Source: Viscum album (Eukaryota; Streptophyta; Magnoliopsida; Santalales; Viscaceae). Taken from it: a stretch of DNA of 64,000 nucleotides. The translations under genes were made by a program, and so were the position numbers. The DNA lies in assembly GCA_963277665.1 (NCBI GenBank), contig OY728166.1, forward strand, positions 1,073,498,014-1,073,562,013, given 5' to 3'. The notes below the pieces were generated by a model. It ran no database searches. It had not been told where the DNA came from and worked only from the letters and a program-made list of their open reading frames with translations. Shown here in pieces: positions 47,301 to 59,901 of this stretch (positions are counted from its first letter, which is position 1; each line of letters starts with the position of its first letter).

Positions 47301-48449
47301 GAAATTATTAGAAATTATAAAATTTTATTATTGAAAATATATAATATATTTTTCCAAATTCAGTTCCCATATGTGTGAAATTTTAATTTAAAATTAATCA
47401 TATACACGTGACGTGAAAGCAGGTTTTTAAAAAGAAAATTCTCAAAAAATTTCAAGGTTTTTATATCTAAATTAAATATGAAAATTATTAAAATTACCTA
47501 AATTGGATTATTTTTTATAAAATTTAACTAATATTTCTATAAAAAAATCAAAATATAATTTACCATTATTAATTATTTAAATAAAAGGATGTTTTCAATT
47601 AAAATTCAGTATTTTTTACTATTTTTAAAAATGTAACTTTTTCGAAATATATGAAAAATTGACCCTATGATAAATTTGGTACTCCAATTTAAAAAATTAT
47701 GTTTTTTTATCAATATAATTTTCTTAAAGTATTAAAAAATGATTTTAAATAAATTATGTTATGCATAACAAAACCGTGTTTTGTTTAAACTAAGTGTTGC
47801 ATACATGGGAAGCTATTAATGACATTAAATTGAATCTAAATGAAATATATTATAATGTTATCAAGTGTTATATTCCCCCCCCCCACCTTAAATAAATTTT
47901 GACACCACAATTTAAACATGATCTTGGCAATCAAGGGTTTGAAATTTCTAAATACATTGTTGAAAAACCCACATCGTAAAACCTTTAATAAAACATTATC
48001 TTAATAAGAGAGAAATGGAAGTACAATGGTTAGATGTAATAACACATAACTAGTAATCTACATAGAAAAGTGGAAGTATGGGAAGATATGTACATATAAG
48101 ATAAGTTTAGATATTTATAGTTATTTATAGAGGTAAATGATCACAATAAGGTGAATGATCAATGTAATGTTATAGGCCTCAAAACTATAAATCATTGACA
48201 ATCTAAAAGAAAATTTTATTCATCATATATAAAATAAATATAATAAAATATCTATTTCAATATTTTTTTCTTGAAGTTGAGGAATTATTTTACTGTATAA
48301 ATAATATAAGGAAATATAATTACTTGATATATTTATATTTTATAAGAACAATTTCATCCTTTGGTTTTTCATCGATCAATTAACTATTCATCAATAACAC
48401 AAATAAATAAATATCAAAAAATTCCTTTTTATTCCTGATAAAATGACCC
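47301..48449. other. AT-rich remnant with a polypurine tract
   Basis: It contains no gene. On the minus strand AAGGTGGGGGGGGGGAAT at about 47868-47886 looks like a retrotransposon polypurine tract, but no good LTR start follows. The segment 47887-48449 may be the 3' end of another copy's interior. Confidence 0.35.
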
Positions 48450-51436
48450 GAAACCACAAGTCCAGGTTCAACACATTTAAATTCTTTGTATATTTTTTTA
48501 TAATGAAATAGAACAAATGCATAACATTTATTACATACTAGGAACTTTTACCATTCTAGGTTTTGGAGAATTAAATACATTCCATAGAACATAACAAAAA
48601 TGTATAAAAAACATAAATAAATAAAATTATTTGAGTGAGATACTTCATCAATGAAATAAAAAACACAGAGTGAATCCACTAAACTTGTGGATAATAAATT
48701 AAAAACAATAGGTGAGAAATTATTTTTCTCAGTAAGAAGTTTTAAAATCTCTATAAAAAACATTTAAAATAATATTTTGAAAATAAATTCGAAAATGAAT
48801 TTAGAAATTAATTTTGAAAACATTATTGAAATTACTTATGCCTTAAGAATACTGTAGCATCTTTGAAAATACTAACATTTAAAACATTTTTTAAACATAT
48901 TCCAGTTATTTTTCTGAAAACAATATGCAATCTTCTGAAAACAAAACACTGAGGCCATATGGAACATTGAAGATTGTATTGAGCATACCCACTTGATGAG
49001 GGATGGGTTCACTCTCCAATTCTTAACCATATTTAAAATGTTTAAGTGCTGGATTTTATGAAAATATTTTAATCTTTATTTCATATATACATAAAATATT
49101 TACTGGGGTTTATTCTTTAAAAATATTGATATCATTATCACATATAATTATAAATAAATTAACATGTATAAATTAATTAAATAAACTTTTGATAAATTGG
49201 AGCAACTTAATTTCTCTACTTTTGGAAATTTCATAACACATGGATTGTCAATGAAAGAATAATTATCATTCATGTATTGATATTTCATTCACATAAATCA
49301 CAAAAATCATTTTGAAAGTAGTTTCCTACAAATTTATGATTAATTAGATACAAATAAATATAAAAATAATAAAAAATAATCCATGTGATATAAATGCATC
49401 ATATGTCTTGTGTTGTAGATGAAGTCCATGTATTAAATCTTAAATGAAATTCATGATAATGTATCAAGATGTTTTTATGATTATTTAAAATATAAATAAA
49501 TCATAAAATACAAAATGATTTCATAATAACTTTAAAATAATAATTTTTCTTGTAAAAATATATATTTAGGATAAAATCATATCCACATGGAAATAACATT
49601 CAAGAATTTTTCATTTTTCATTTCTTATTTTAAAAATAGAGGTACTCAAATTAATATGAAACATGATTTAAAAATATGAATAACATGAAAATAATTTCAT
49701 AATCATCTAACTACATAATATACATATATCTACATGATATTGTAATTGTTGTTGAAAAATATAAGTCTTTGCATAATGAAAAAATAATAACTTGAAATAA
49801 CATAATCTGAATAAATAATTAATAAAATATAATTAATATAATTTGATTGAAATATATTTTTTTGATAATAAATTTTTTTGATTAAAAGTTTGATATATGA
49901 AAATAAATTACTATACTTTATTTTCACACAAATGTTGAAGGCTTTTCTTAAATATGCTCTCACCTAAGACTACAAATGATTTACAAAACTATATTTACAC
50001 AATGGTATAATGATTTTATAGCCTTATACTTTTTTTCATAGTGATATATATAGAATTGGATATTTCTAATGTGTGGACCAAAGAAGAACATAAAATATCT
50101 CAAAATAAAGACAGTTTCAAGCTTATAGAGAAAGATGGGAATACAAGAGAAGACAACAAAAAAGTACGATACAAAGAAACAAAAAATATAAAAAAAATAA
50201 TTCAAAAATACCCTAATAGAAAATTTGATTTGATCAAATTTATATCCATGAACCAAAATTAAAGGGACTTTTATTCATATTCCAAAATCAAATCAGTAAC
50301 CATAAAATGGACCACATAAAAAAGAATGTCAATGATGAAAATAATATGTGATAATGATTTAAGGATAAAACAAATGAAGACAATAAACATCATAGTTAAT
50401 TTAAAATATGTTCAGACACCTGAAAATTGAAATAGACAAGAACTTACCTCAAATTAGATCTGAAACCCACATCTTATGACTTCGCTTGGAATCCCCTGCT
50501 CAAAACAATCTCCCTTGACATCAAAAGAACCCTCACCAGTAACTGGTCATCTTCCAGTGGATGGTCTCCTTCAGCTTGATCTTGTCCTTATCTCCCTACC
50601 GAACAGACTCTCCCTCAACACTCAGATCTCCTCCTCTAAGGTGGTGTATCTTCTTCAAAGTCCCCATGTGTAACCCTCCTGAGACCTCACCTCCACCCAA
50701 AGACACACTTGTGAATGGGTTTATAGAAACAAAACAATGTTTTATCCCCCATCTAGGGCGGTTTTTTATTTTTTTATTCATTTTGTATTTTTTAAATAAA
50801 CCTATATTTATACATATATTTTAAATAAATATTATAATTTCAAAATTTTTAATAATATTTCTTATATTATAATTTCAAAATTATAAATATATATATATTT
50901 TATTAAATATTATCATTAATATTAATAATATTTATAATTCAAAATAATTAAGTTCAACGTAAAAAATATATTAGTTTTCAAAAAATATGTTCATTTTACA
51001 TAAATTGTTGATATTAATAAAATTTTGTTATTAAAGTCTATATAATAAAATAAATACTATCAAATAAAAACATACCATATTTATAAAACCATTTATTAAT
51101 TAAAAATAAATTCTTATTTCTTAAAAATAAAAAATTAATAAAAATATTATAACATAATATTTGAAAATAACATAATTGTTAATCTAAATTAATAAATCAA
51201 CATTTATAATACAAGGTAATTTTATTTATAATATTTTTTAAGTATTATTATAATTATTTAACAGTTCAAATATCGTATAATCAAATTCTATTTTAATTAA
51301 ATATAATTATATAGTTTTTCTAAATATATTTATTAATTTATTTAAAATTTTAACATAACTATTTAAACAATGTTTATTTTGTTTTACTTAAATTTAAAAA
51401 TAATTAATTTATAATATTATAATTTTTGGGATGTCA
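48450..51436 (-). repeat. 3-kb LTR-like unit 1
   Basis: It aligns with unit 2 along its length. Shared blocks include AACATTTATTAC, CCACTAAAC, GAAATTATTTTT, CTACATGATATTGTAATTGT and AAAGTCTATATAATAAAATA, with about 70 percent identity by eye. On the minus strand it starts TGACATCCCAAAAATT at 51436, a start like the TGACATCCC type of many plant gypsy LTRs, and it is preceded by a polypurine tract. Its inner end near 48450 is where similarity to unit 2 fades. Open frames within it (48548-48763, 49730-49963, 49981-50262, 50476-50824) are LTR sequence. Confidence 0.6.
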
Positions 51437-51437
51437 T

Positions 51438-51456
51438 GTTCTCCCCCCCCTTAAAA
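51438..51456 (-). other. Polypurine tract before LTR-like unit 1
   Basis: The minus strand reads AAGGGGGGGGAGAAC directly before the TGACATCCC start of unit 1. This is the expected place and composition for a retrotransposon PPT. It supports minus orientation for both 3-kb units. Confidence 0.6.
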
Positions 51457-51600
51457 GAATTGTACCATCACAATTTGTTCATTAGAATGAAGAAAATTCT
51501 TAATTTCCATATTTAGAATTAAGTAAAATGAGAACGACTAAAATTCAATATGATACCACTTAGAAAAATACATCTAATATCCAAAGTTTTCCAGATCATT

Positions 51601-51612
51601 GCTAAGATACCA
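51601..51612 (-). other. PBS-like site next to LTR-like unit 2
   Basis: The minus strand reads TGGTATCTTAGC, differing at two of 12 positions from TGGTATCAGAGC, the site complementary to initiator tRNA-Met. It lies where the similarity between the two units ends, as a PBS should. A second TGGTATCA occurs about 55 bp further in the element direction. Confidence 0.45.
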
Positions 51613-51613
51613 A

Positions 51614-54600
51614 CTAAAAAGACCAAAACCCACACATCTGGGTTTAGCACGTATAAATTTTTTATATATTTTTTATAGGGAAACAGAAAAAATACACAAC
51701 ATTTATTACTTACCAAGAAATTTTACCGATCAAGGTTTTGAAGAATTAGATAAATTACATATAACTTAAAAAAAATGTACAAAATAAAATGAAATAAATA
51801 AAAGACTTTTTGAGAGATGATTCCTCATTGAAATACACATCACTGAGTAAATCCACTAAACCTATAAAAAATTAATTAAAAACATAGGCTGAGAAATTAT
51901 TTTTCCAAGTAAGGGGTTTTAAAATAATTGTTAAAAAAATTAAAAATATTATTTTGAGAATACTTTATAAAATAAATTTAGAAATACCTTTTGAAAAAAT
52001 TATTCAAATTACTTATCCCTTAATAATACTATAACACTTTTGAAAATACATACATTAAAAATTTTCTTTAAACATATTCCAATTATTTTTTTTCTAAAAA
52101 AATATGAAATCTTCTGAAAAAACACTAAGACCACTTTGAACATTGAAGTTTTTCCTAGGCCTACCCACTTGCTAAGGGATGGGTTCAATCCCAAATTCCC
52201 TACCAAATTTAAAATGTTCAAGTGCCCTATTTTCTAAAAACATTTTATACTTTCTTTCATATAGACAAACATTATTCAATGGATTTTATTCTTTAAAAAC
52301 ATTGACAACATTATCACATATACTTATAAATAAATTAACATGAATAACTTTATTTAGAAAACTTATAATAAATTAGATCAACTAATTGTGTAAACTTTTA
52401 TACATTTCATAACACATGGAATGTCAATAAAAGAATAATTATCATTCATGTTTTGTGATTTCATTCACTTAAATCACACAAATCGTTTTGAAAATAGTTT
52501 CCTAAAAAAGTATCATTAATTCAATACACATATATATATAAATAAAAATTACTAATACATTTTATATAAATGCATGATATGTCATGTGTTATAGATGATG
52601 GACATATCTTGAATCTAAAATAAAATTCATACACAAGTATCAGGAAGTAGTTTCCTTATTATTTAAAACTTATTATAAATCATAAAAAATAAAATGATTT
52701 CATAATAAATTTAGAATAATAAATTTTCTTATAAACACACATATATATATACATTGGATAAAATAAAATCCACACAACAATAACAATAAGGACTTTTTTA
52801 TTGTTTTATATCATATTTTAAAATTTGAAATACTTTAATGAATATGAAACATGACTTAAAAAATTGATAAACATGAAAATAATTTCATTAACATATAACT
52901 ATATAATATACATATATCTACATGATATTGTAATTGTTGTCTAAAAATATAATTCTTTGTGTAATAAAAAAATCAATTACAATAATGTAATCTGAATAAA
53001 TAATTAATCAAATATAATTAATATAATTTGATGGAAATATAATTTTTTTACAAGAAAATTTTTGGAATAAAAGTTTAATATATGAAAATAAATTTCCTTA
53101 CTTGATTTGCACAAAAAATCTAAAGTCCTTACTTTAACATTCTCTCACCCCAGACAACAAATGGTTTTCCAAACTACATTTACACAAAGGTATAAGGTTT
53201 TTATATCCATATCCTATTTTTACATAGAGATATATATTGAATTCAAATATTCTAATGTGAGGACCAGAGGAGATCCTAAAAAATCTCAAAATAAAGACTA
53301 TATCAAGCTTTTAGAGAAAGCCATGTATATAGTAGAAGATAAATATAAGAGAATGATACAAACCCGCACAAAATTTCACAAAAACAATAATTTAAAAATC
53401 CCATAATAGGGTATCTAATTCAATAAAATTTATATCAAAGAACCAAAATAAAAGATCCTTCTATTCATAGTACAAAAGAAAATTAGTAACCATAAAATAG
53501 ACCACATAATATAAGCATTTCAACAATAAACATAATGTTCAAAAATGATCAAAGGAGAAAACAAATAAAGATGAAACAAATCGTGGTTAATTCAAAATAG
53601 GTTGGGAAACCTAAAAATTAACACAATAAAACACCTACCTAGATGTATATTCGAAACCATCATCATATTACTTCACTCAGACTCCCCACCGAAAATGATA
53701 CCCCTCAGCTCCAAATGAAACCTCTCTGACAACTAGCCCTCTTTCAGTGGTCAGTATCCTTTAGATTGAGATCACCCTCTTCTCATAACCACGCATACTC
53801 TCACTTGGTGCTTGAATAACATAATATAATAAAAATCATCTTGATTGAAGTTTGTAGGTTAAAACCACCCCAGAACTCACCTCTACTCGAAGACACACCT
53901 GCACTCAGGTTTCCAGAAATAAAACCCTCTTTCATTTTCCCTCAAATTCTCCCCCTATCACTATTTCTTATTCTTCTTCTCAATATTATTTTTCATTTTG
54001 TTTTTTTAATAAAACTATATTCATATATCATTTATTATATATAAATTATAATTGGAATTTTTTTTAATAATTTTACACATATTCTAATTTCAAAATTATA
54101 AAAATAAATATTTTATAAAATACTAATTTTAATTTTCATTGTCTAAATTAAATTATTAATAATATTCAAATTTCTAAATAACTAACTTATATTTATAAAA
54201 TATATTGCTTTAAAAAAAGATGTTCATTTTAAACATCCTTTTGATATAAATATTTTTTTTATATTAAAGTCTATATAATAAAATAAATACTATCAAATAA
54301 AAATATAACACATTTATATAGTCATTTATTAAGTTAAACTCAAATGTTATTTTATAAAAATAAAAATTTAATTAAAATATTATAACATAATATTTGAAAA
54401 CAATATAATTTTTCAAATAATTTAATAAATAAAAATTTATAATGAAAGTTAATTTTATTTCTAATATTTTTTATGTATTAATTTAATTTTTAAAAAATCC
54501 AAATATCTTATAATCAAAATTTATTTGAATTAAAAAAAATATTTTATTTTTATAAAATATATTTCTTAATTTATTTAAATATTTATCTTAACTATTAAAA

Positions 54601-54671
54601 CAATGTTTATTTTTTTTATTTAAATTGAAACAATAATTACTTAATAATAAATGAATTTTCGAGATATCACA
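51614..54671 (-). repeat. 3-kb LTR-like unit 2
   Basis: Partner of unit 1 in the same orientation. On the minus strand it starts TGTGATATCTCG at 54671, corresponding to the TGACATCCC start of unit 1 with C-to-T changes. It ends near the PBS-like site. Only about 165 bp (51437-51600) separate it from unit 1. The promoter-like GC-richer stretch at 53640-53960 matches 50455-50760 in unit 1. Open frames at 51519-51716, 52009-52221, 53107-53406 and 53841-54044 are not genes. Confidence 0.6.
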
Positions 54672-55902
54672 CCTAAGGCACTAAAATTAACTTTTAATGG
54701 ATCGTAAGATCCATAAAGAGTAAAAATTATTTCCATCTATCTCTAAATGTTTTCCAAACCCAATATGATTAGAATAAGTTATCCAATATAAGAAATTAGT
54801 CTCTAAACCTCACCCAAAGTTCTATATAAACCATTTCATAAATAGTTAACCTTGTGAACCTTTTTTGTTCATAAATACTGTGTTGTGATGGAGTTCCACT
54901 TTATGGTGTTGGAAAGACAACATTCACATCAGATACATATAGCCACATCTTTTATGGGAAACTTCAATCAAGGTTTTTTTGTGGAACTAGAAACACCCAA
55001 TGAATCTCAGATATGTGATGACTCATGGATATTCTTTACAAAGGTAGGCACCCATTTGGAAACTTGTCCAATGATACTTAAGAACTCACATAGGTCAAGA
55101 TGATGGGAGGTTGGGCTCATTACACCCTTTTTGGGTAATATTTTCCTACTTCGGGACTCTCTTGAATATTTAATATATAATCATGAATCCTTCATTAATT
55201 ACAAAGTATGTCGTACGTCACCCATGAATTAATAATCAGTTATTAGAATGCACATAATTTAGAATAATATGTATGTATCTGAGGTTATTCATCAATAGAG
55301 ATATCTATATGTATCCGAGGTTCTCTATCAATGGCACCCTTTTTCATACTGGTAAGATATCATTTGGTCCTTTATCATCACGATGCTGGTTTCAAGACAC
55401 ATAGTGGGAACTCTAGAGTATATAATTATCTAGAGATATGGGAGTTGGTTTGATGTTGATATCAGGCCATTGAGATAAGATTCCTATGTATCCTAGTAAA
55501 ATGAATCAAAACCCATGTAGTTTGGTGCCACTTAACGGGACACATCATACCTTTTAAGATTGTGTGATGTGAACCAAACCATGTAGTTTAATGTAGTGTG
55601 AAATGTACATTAAGGAGAAAGGTGTCGAGTCAATGTTTGGTGTGGGAATTATGCTGAAGCAGCCCATGGAACCTGGAAGGGACGTGGGATCCTAGTTTAG
55701 ATATGGCTTTACCAGGACTGTGTCTCATAGAGTATTAGGGTTGATTTTGGGCTATTAGGGCTAAAACTCATATAGGCTAACTATATATCCCATTTATATG
55801 GGAATCAAAGCCGATGTAGTTCAATAAGGGTTGAGGATCAACACCTATGGATGTCCTCTGAAAGATTTTCTTATAAGTAATGTGGCCTTCTGAGACGACT
55901 GG
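54672..55902. other. Stretch with no recognisable gene; weak TATA box
   Basis: TTCTATATAAACC at 54820-54832 is TATA-like and is followed by CAT-rich leader sequence. Nothing downstream supports a gene. The open frame at 54885-55103 has no known domain. Confidence 0.3.
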
Positions 55903-56270
55903 GTTGGGGATTATACCAAATAAGAGTCCCTTTAGTGTGGTTCCATGAGGATTGTCTCAAATCATGGTGATTTGGAGGTTTTCTTTGGGATTACACCAAC
56001 AAGGACTCCCTTTGGAGTGGTTTTAGGGATTACAAAGTATAGGAGGATTCCCTTTGGAGACATTTTGGGGATTACACTATATAGGAGGATTCCCATTGAA
56101 GTTGTTTCATGGATTACGCCACATGGAAGGATAGCCTTTAGAATGGTTTTGGGGATTACACCATATATGAGGATTCCCTTTGGAGTGGTTTTGGGGATTA
56201 CACCATATAATAGGATTCCCTTGGAGTATTTTTGAGGCTTAAAATTTATAGGATGATTCCCTTTTGGTTG
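55903..56270 (+). repeat. 42-bp minisatellite
   Basis: About eight units of a sequence near GGGATTACACCATATAGGAG followed by GATTCCCTTTGGAGTGGTTTTG. Because 42 is a multiple of three, the array is open in frame over 55945-56235 and would encode repeats of FGVVLGITPYRRIP. This is a by-product of the period, not evidence of a protein. The first unit or two are degenerate. Confidence 0.8.
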
Positions 56271-57960
56271 GATACATAGATTTGAGGAGGTACACCTATA
56301 GAGGCCCTTTAAGGGAAGTTGAGAGGAAGATCCTAAAAAATATTCTCTATTGAGGCATGCATCAGACAATGTGGATGCCATTCTCATATCTAACCTCAAA
56401 GACCACATGAGTCATTCTATAATTTTAGAAACAAGATGAATTAGAGGATCTAGCCAAACAAAAAGTTCTTCTTCTATTGGTAGAAGTGTTTGAGGCTTAG
56501 AGATGAATAAGGGGTTGTGATGTGACCATATCCCCATGTTTTGGTAATTATGATAGTCACATCAAACTACTTTTATGGCTACTACCTTACAAGAATGGAT
56601 AGAGGATTACTCCTACATGGATTCCATTAGCCTGGATCTATATAAAGTAGGATTATATGGAATTATCCCTAAAAGTACAAAACCAAGTGTGATCCTCTCC
56701 CTCTCCACCTAGAATCAGAGAAACTTGGTCACAGACATGATGAGTTAAGTACATGGCCTTAAGAATCATACCAAAGATTGGGAGATTATTGAAACTACCC
56801 TAGGGTCATGGTCTACATGGCTGATAGGATGCATAACTTCATGCACCCTGAGGAAACTAGACATCATGTAGGAAAATTATTCTACACCTCTGAATGAAGA
56901 AATTCATAACTGAATAGTAGACATGCTGGCATGTCTCTTTCCATGGTCGTGCAATTCCAAAGGAATTGGTGGAAGATTCAATTTTTTTCCACCACATAAG
57001 ATAAATCCAAAAGAAGGGGATCCCTACCATTGGTCACACAAAATAGGGATCAGAAGGTTTCTTTCTATGGTCATGATTTGGAGAACAGTAGTTTCTTTGC
57101 AGAGGGTGACCTGGGAGAAGATGGAAGTGCTTCGTGGAGTGGTAGGCCCGAACGAGTTGGAGGTGCCATGGGAGATGGAACACCTAGGAAATAACACTTA
57201 GGTGAGGATTAGATCTCATAACCAAGGGTCACCTAAGGTGTACCTAGAAGGGTCTCTCATAGGTCTTGTGTTTAGGAAGGGACCTTCATGCTAGTGGTTT
57301 TCAACTAGGGGAAAGGGGTCCACACACAAGTATCTTGTGTTTTTTACCCTGGATGGACTTTTATCCCACTATCCTCCTGTATTCCCTCCTCTATTGGGTT
57401 TTGAAGAGAAACCTGAGGGGTTTTGGAGGTCCCAAGTGAAGGGTCTATGTGAACATAGCTTGGAGGCTTCTTATATTTCTTCAAGTCTACCAAAGTAAAG
57501 CCTATGGGTCTTATTTATATGAAAAAATGAAACCATTGTTGAAGGGTTTGTCTAAAAAGGTTCTCATAGTAGGTACTCCACATAGGTACCCCATGCATGG
57601 TGGTCAGTCCTTTAGTGTTGTACATGGGGACCTGAATGATTCTTCTGGTGCGCATGATGGGTCTGCACATTCTTTTTTTAGGTGAGTTCCCTTAATCCTT
57701 CTAGAGACTCTTCACCTCTCAAATATTTTTTATACTCTTTATAATATTTTCATCCCATGTGAATAAATGGTGTGTCAACAAAATCCTCCCCTCAATATTA
57801 GATAAGATCAAAATATGGGGGTCTAGTCCTATTGTAAAGGGAGGAAAATATTTTGAAGGTTGCATTGTTCAACCATATAGGATAGCTGTGCAGTTTAGTG
57901 GTGTAGGTCTGGTGTAAAGGTCTGTGGTGTAGGTCTTGTTTACGAGTCCAACATGTTGGC
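56271..57960. other. Less AT-rich stretch, no recognisable gene
   Basis: Open frames at 56923-57201 and 57449-57685 (plus) have no recognisable domain. Given the PMD remains downstream, this may be the upstream part of the same element, but nothing proves it. Confidence 0.35.
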
Positions 57961-57965
57961 CAGTG

Positions 57966-58060
57966 GTTTTTATAAATACCGTCACCCCTTTTGAGAATCC
58001 TTCCACCCTTTCACACCATAATTTTTCTCTCATCACATAGATTTTCCACATAGTCATTAT
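57966..58060 (+). promoter_or_regulatory. TATA promoter with C/T-rich leader upstream of the PMD gene
   Basis: TTTTTATAAATACC at 57967-57980 is followed 30-60 bp later by a pyrimidine-rich stretch (CCTTCCACCCTTTCACACC), a good plant promoter layout. It lies about 0.9 kb before the first recognisable PMD sequence on the same strand. It could drive that gene or belong to an LTR. Confidence 0.4.
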
Positions 58061-58908
58061 GAACTTGTCATTTTTAGGTCTTTTGATTAATCTACATCGA
58101 CAAGGGATCACTTCATCAAGGGGTCTACATTAGGGAGCTAGTTGAAGGGTTTGTGAAAGGGACCTAGTCAAGGGTCCAACATGAGTCACCTAATTGACAT
58201 ACCTGTGTGAGGGACCTTCCTTTTCTAACAGTTCTTGAATTTATGAAATAAATTTTTTTAATTTATGGAAAATATCAATGTATTATTATAGGTTTTTTCA
58301 AGGGATTATCAATAGATTCCCATTAACAAGTTATTGCATGTTTCTTAGAGATGATCAATTATTTTGGGGCCTATTACTATGAAATGTGTGACTTCCCTCA
58401 CATAGAATTATAAAATCACTTTATGTAGTTGCAACATGGGTATCCATGAAGTGACAATATTCTCGTATACTATCATGGGATTCTAAGAGACTCTTATCAC
58501 CCGAAGGCTCAAAGTTACATTCTGTATACTTGGTTCATGGAATATACCAATTGTCCCACCACCAACATCTCCTATAATGGTGTATACATCTAGGAACAAA
58601 AAATTACTACTAATTATTTCATGAATCACAACTATTGTACCTTGGATATGAAGCCTCACACACATGATTTAAAATTTCAATCCTATGTTTCAACCATATA
58701 TGAATTTTACATAGACCGATGGCATGGTTGGAATGGGGATTGGGACTTCTGCTCTGGAGGGGGAGTTAGGCCTGAATGGATTTGGGCATACTAGGTACAC
58801 GAAACATACAAAGCATTCTAGGCTATGCTTCAATTCTTCATTATTTATGAGGTATTCTGGGTGGGGAAAACATATATTTAAAATAACAAGAACAACATCC
58901 TTGATATG

Positions 58909-59901
58909 ATGAGCCAATGGAGTCCTTGGAAAAATTCTTTTCATCTAAAGCATGGGGAAGTCAACATTAGCCTATGGGATATCTACAAGATTTATAGATA
59001 CCATTTTATATGGGGATAAGTATGATGAGTTTATCCCAGTAATGGAAACATGGTATGATGACTAAAGGACATTGGTTTGGTCCAAAATCCTTTAATGTTA
59101 TCCCATAAGATTAATAAGTGAGGCCCTCACCAAATGGGTGATATCCATCTTTAAGCATGGATGAAGACTATATTTGAGCAAGAAGAAGAACTTATATCTT
59201 TCCAATTCCCTATGGGATTACCCACCATAGAAAATTGGACAATCTCTAACATGTTATGGAATACATTGGATCAATTCAAGTATACCTGTTGGAGTTACAA
59301 TGTCAATTCTGAGGTTTATGTGTGGAACTATTTGGTTGTTTTCCTTATAATGTGGCTAATAATCTACCTAATTCTAGTTCTCAAATATAATGGTGTCGTA
59401 AGACTAGAGAAACTTATTATAGAAGCCAAATAATAATAAGGAGGAAATATAGGGTTTTATGACACTTTCCTGGAAAAGATCTAGTAGTTTTTACAGCATT
59501 TGTACATAAGGAAGTCCCCAATCATAATTTCATGGCCCTTTAAAGTGATGTGGGGGTGGATTGAAGCACAATTCAGTTATTATGTTATGCTATGTGAAGT
59601 TAAAGTCCCTGAAGGCCATATTTTCCCATTCATTCAAGTTATTTTCAGTATAAAATATTTATCCTTGACTGGTGAAGAATTATTGAGGATTCAGAACATA
59701 TCAGGGGAGTACAAATTCTTCCCTTATAGTGATCTTCTTATTGGTAATTTCACAGATAATGGAAAAAATGACAATGATATGAGTTTGTATGTGATTACAT
59801 TCAGAGACATCATAATAGATACCCACATTTGCAACAAGGTCATATGTGAAGAATATTCTATATACCAATTTACCTTAAAATTAAAGTGTCCAAAAAAATA
59901 A
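58909..59901 (+). pseudogene. Plant mobile domain (PMD) protein, N-terminal part, broken
   Basis: PMD proteins are plant-specific and occur in gypsy-type and Mutator-like transposons and in domesticated genes; their biochemical role is unclear. Here MSQWSPWKNSFHLKHGEVNI followed by SLWDIYKI (58909-58998) matches the W-P-NTFHL-GE-TISLWDL block of PMDs. The next block, ILYGDKYDEFIPV (59003-59041), is in the following frame, showing a frameshift near 59000, and matches GLPI-G-YYDE-IP. The open frame 59161-59433 carries YLVVFLIMWL, like the internal LAFWLSRF block. The frame 59500-59901 carries SWPFKVMWGWI and, near its end, ITFRDIIIDTHICNKVICEE, placed like the block ending in RVARQFG-Q. Stops also separate the pieces. 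The assignment comes from pattern memory, and the order of five blocks supports it. Confidence 0.55.

Noticed and set aside
55945..56235. Repetitive 96-codon frame encoding FGVVLGITPYRRIP-like repeats
   Set aside because: The open frame follows from a 42-bp minisatellite whose period is a multiple of three. The minus strand is also open (55962-56408).
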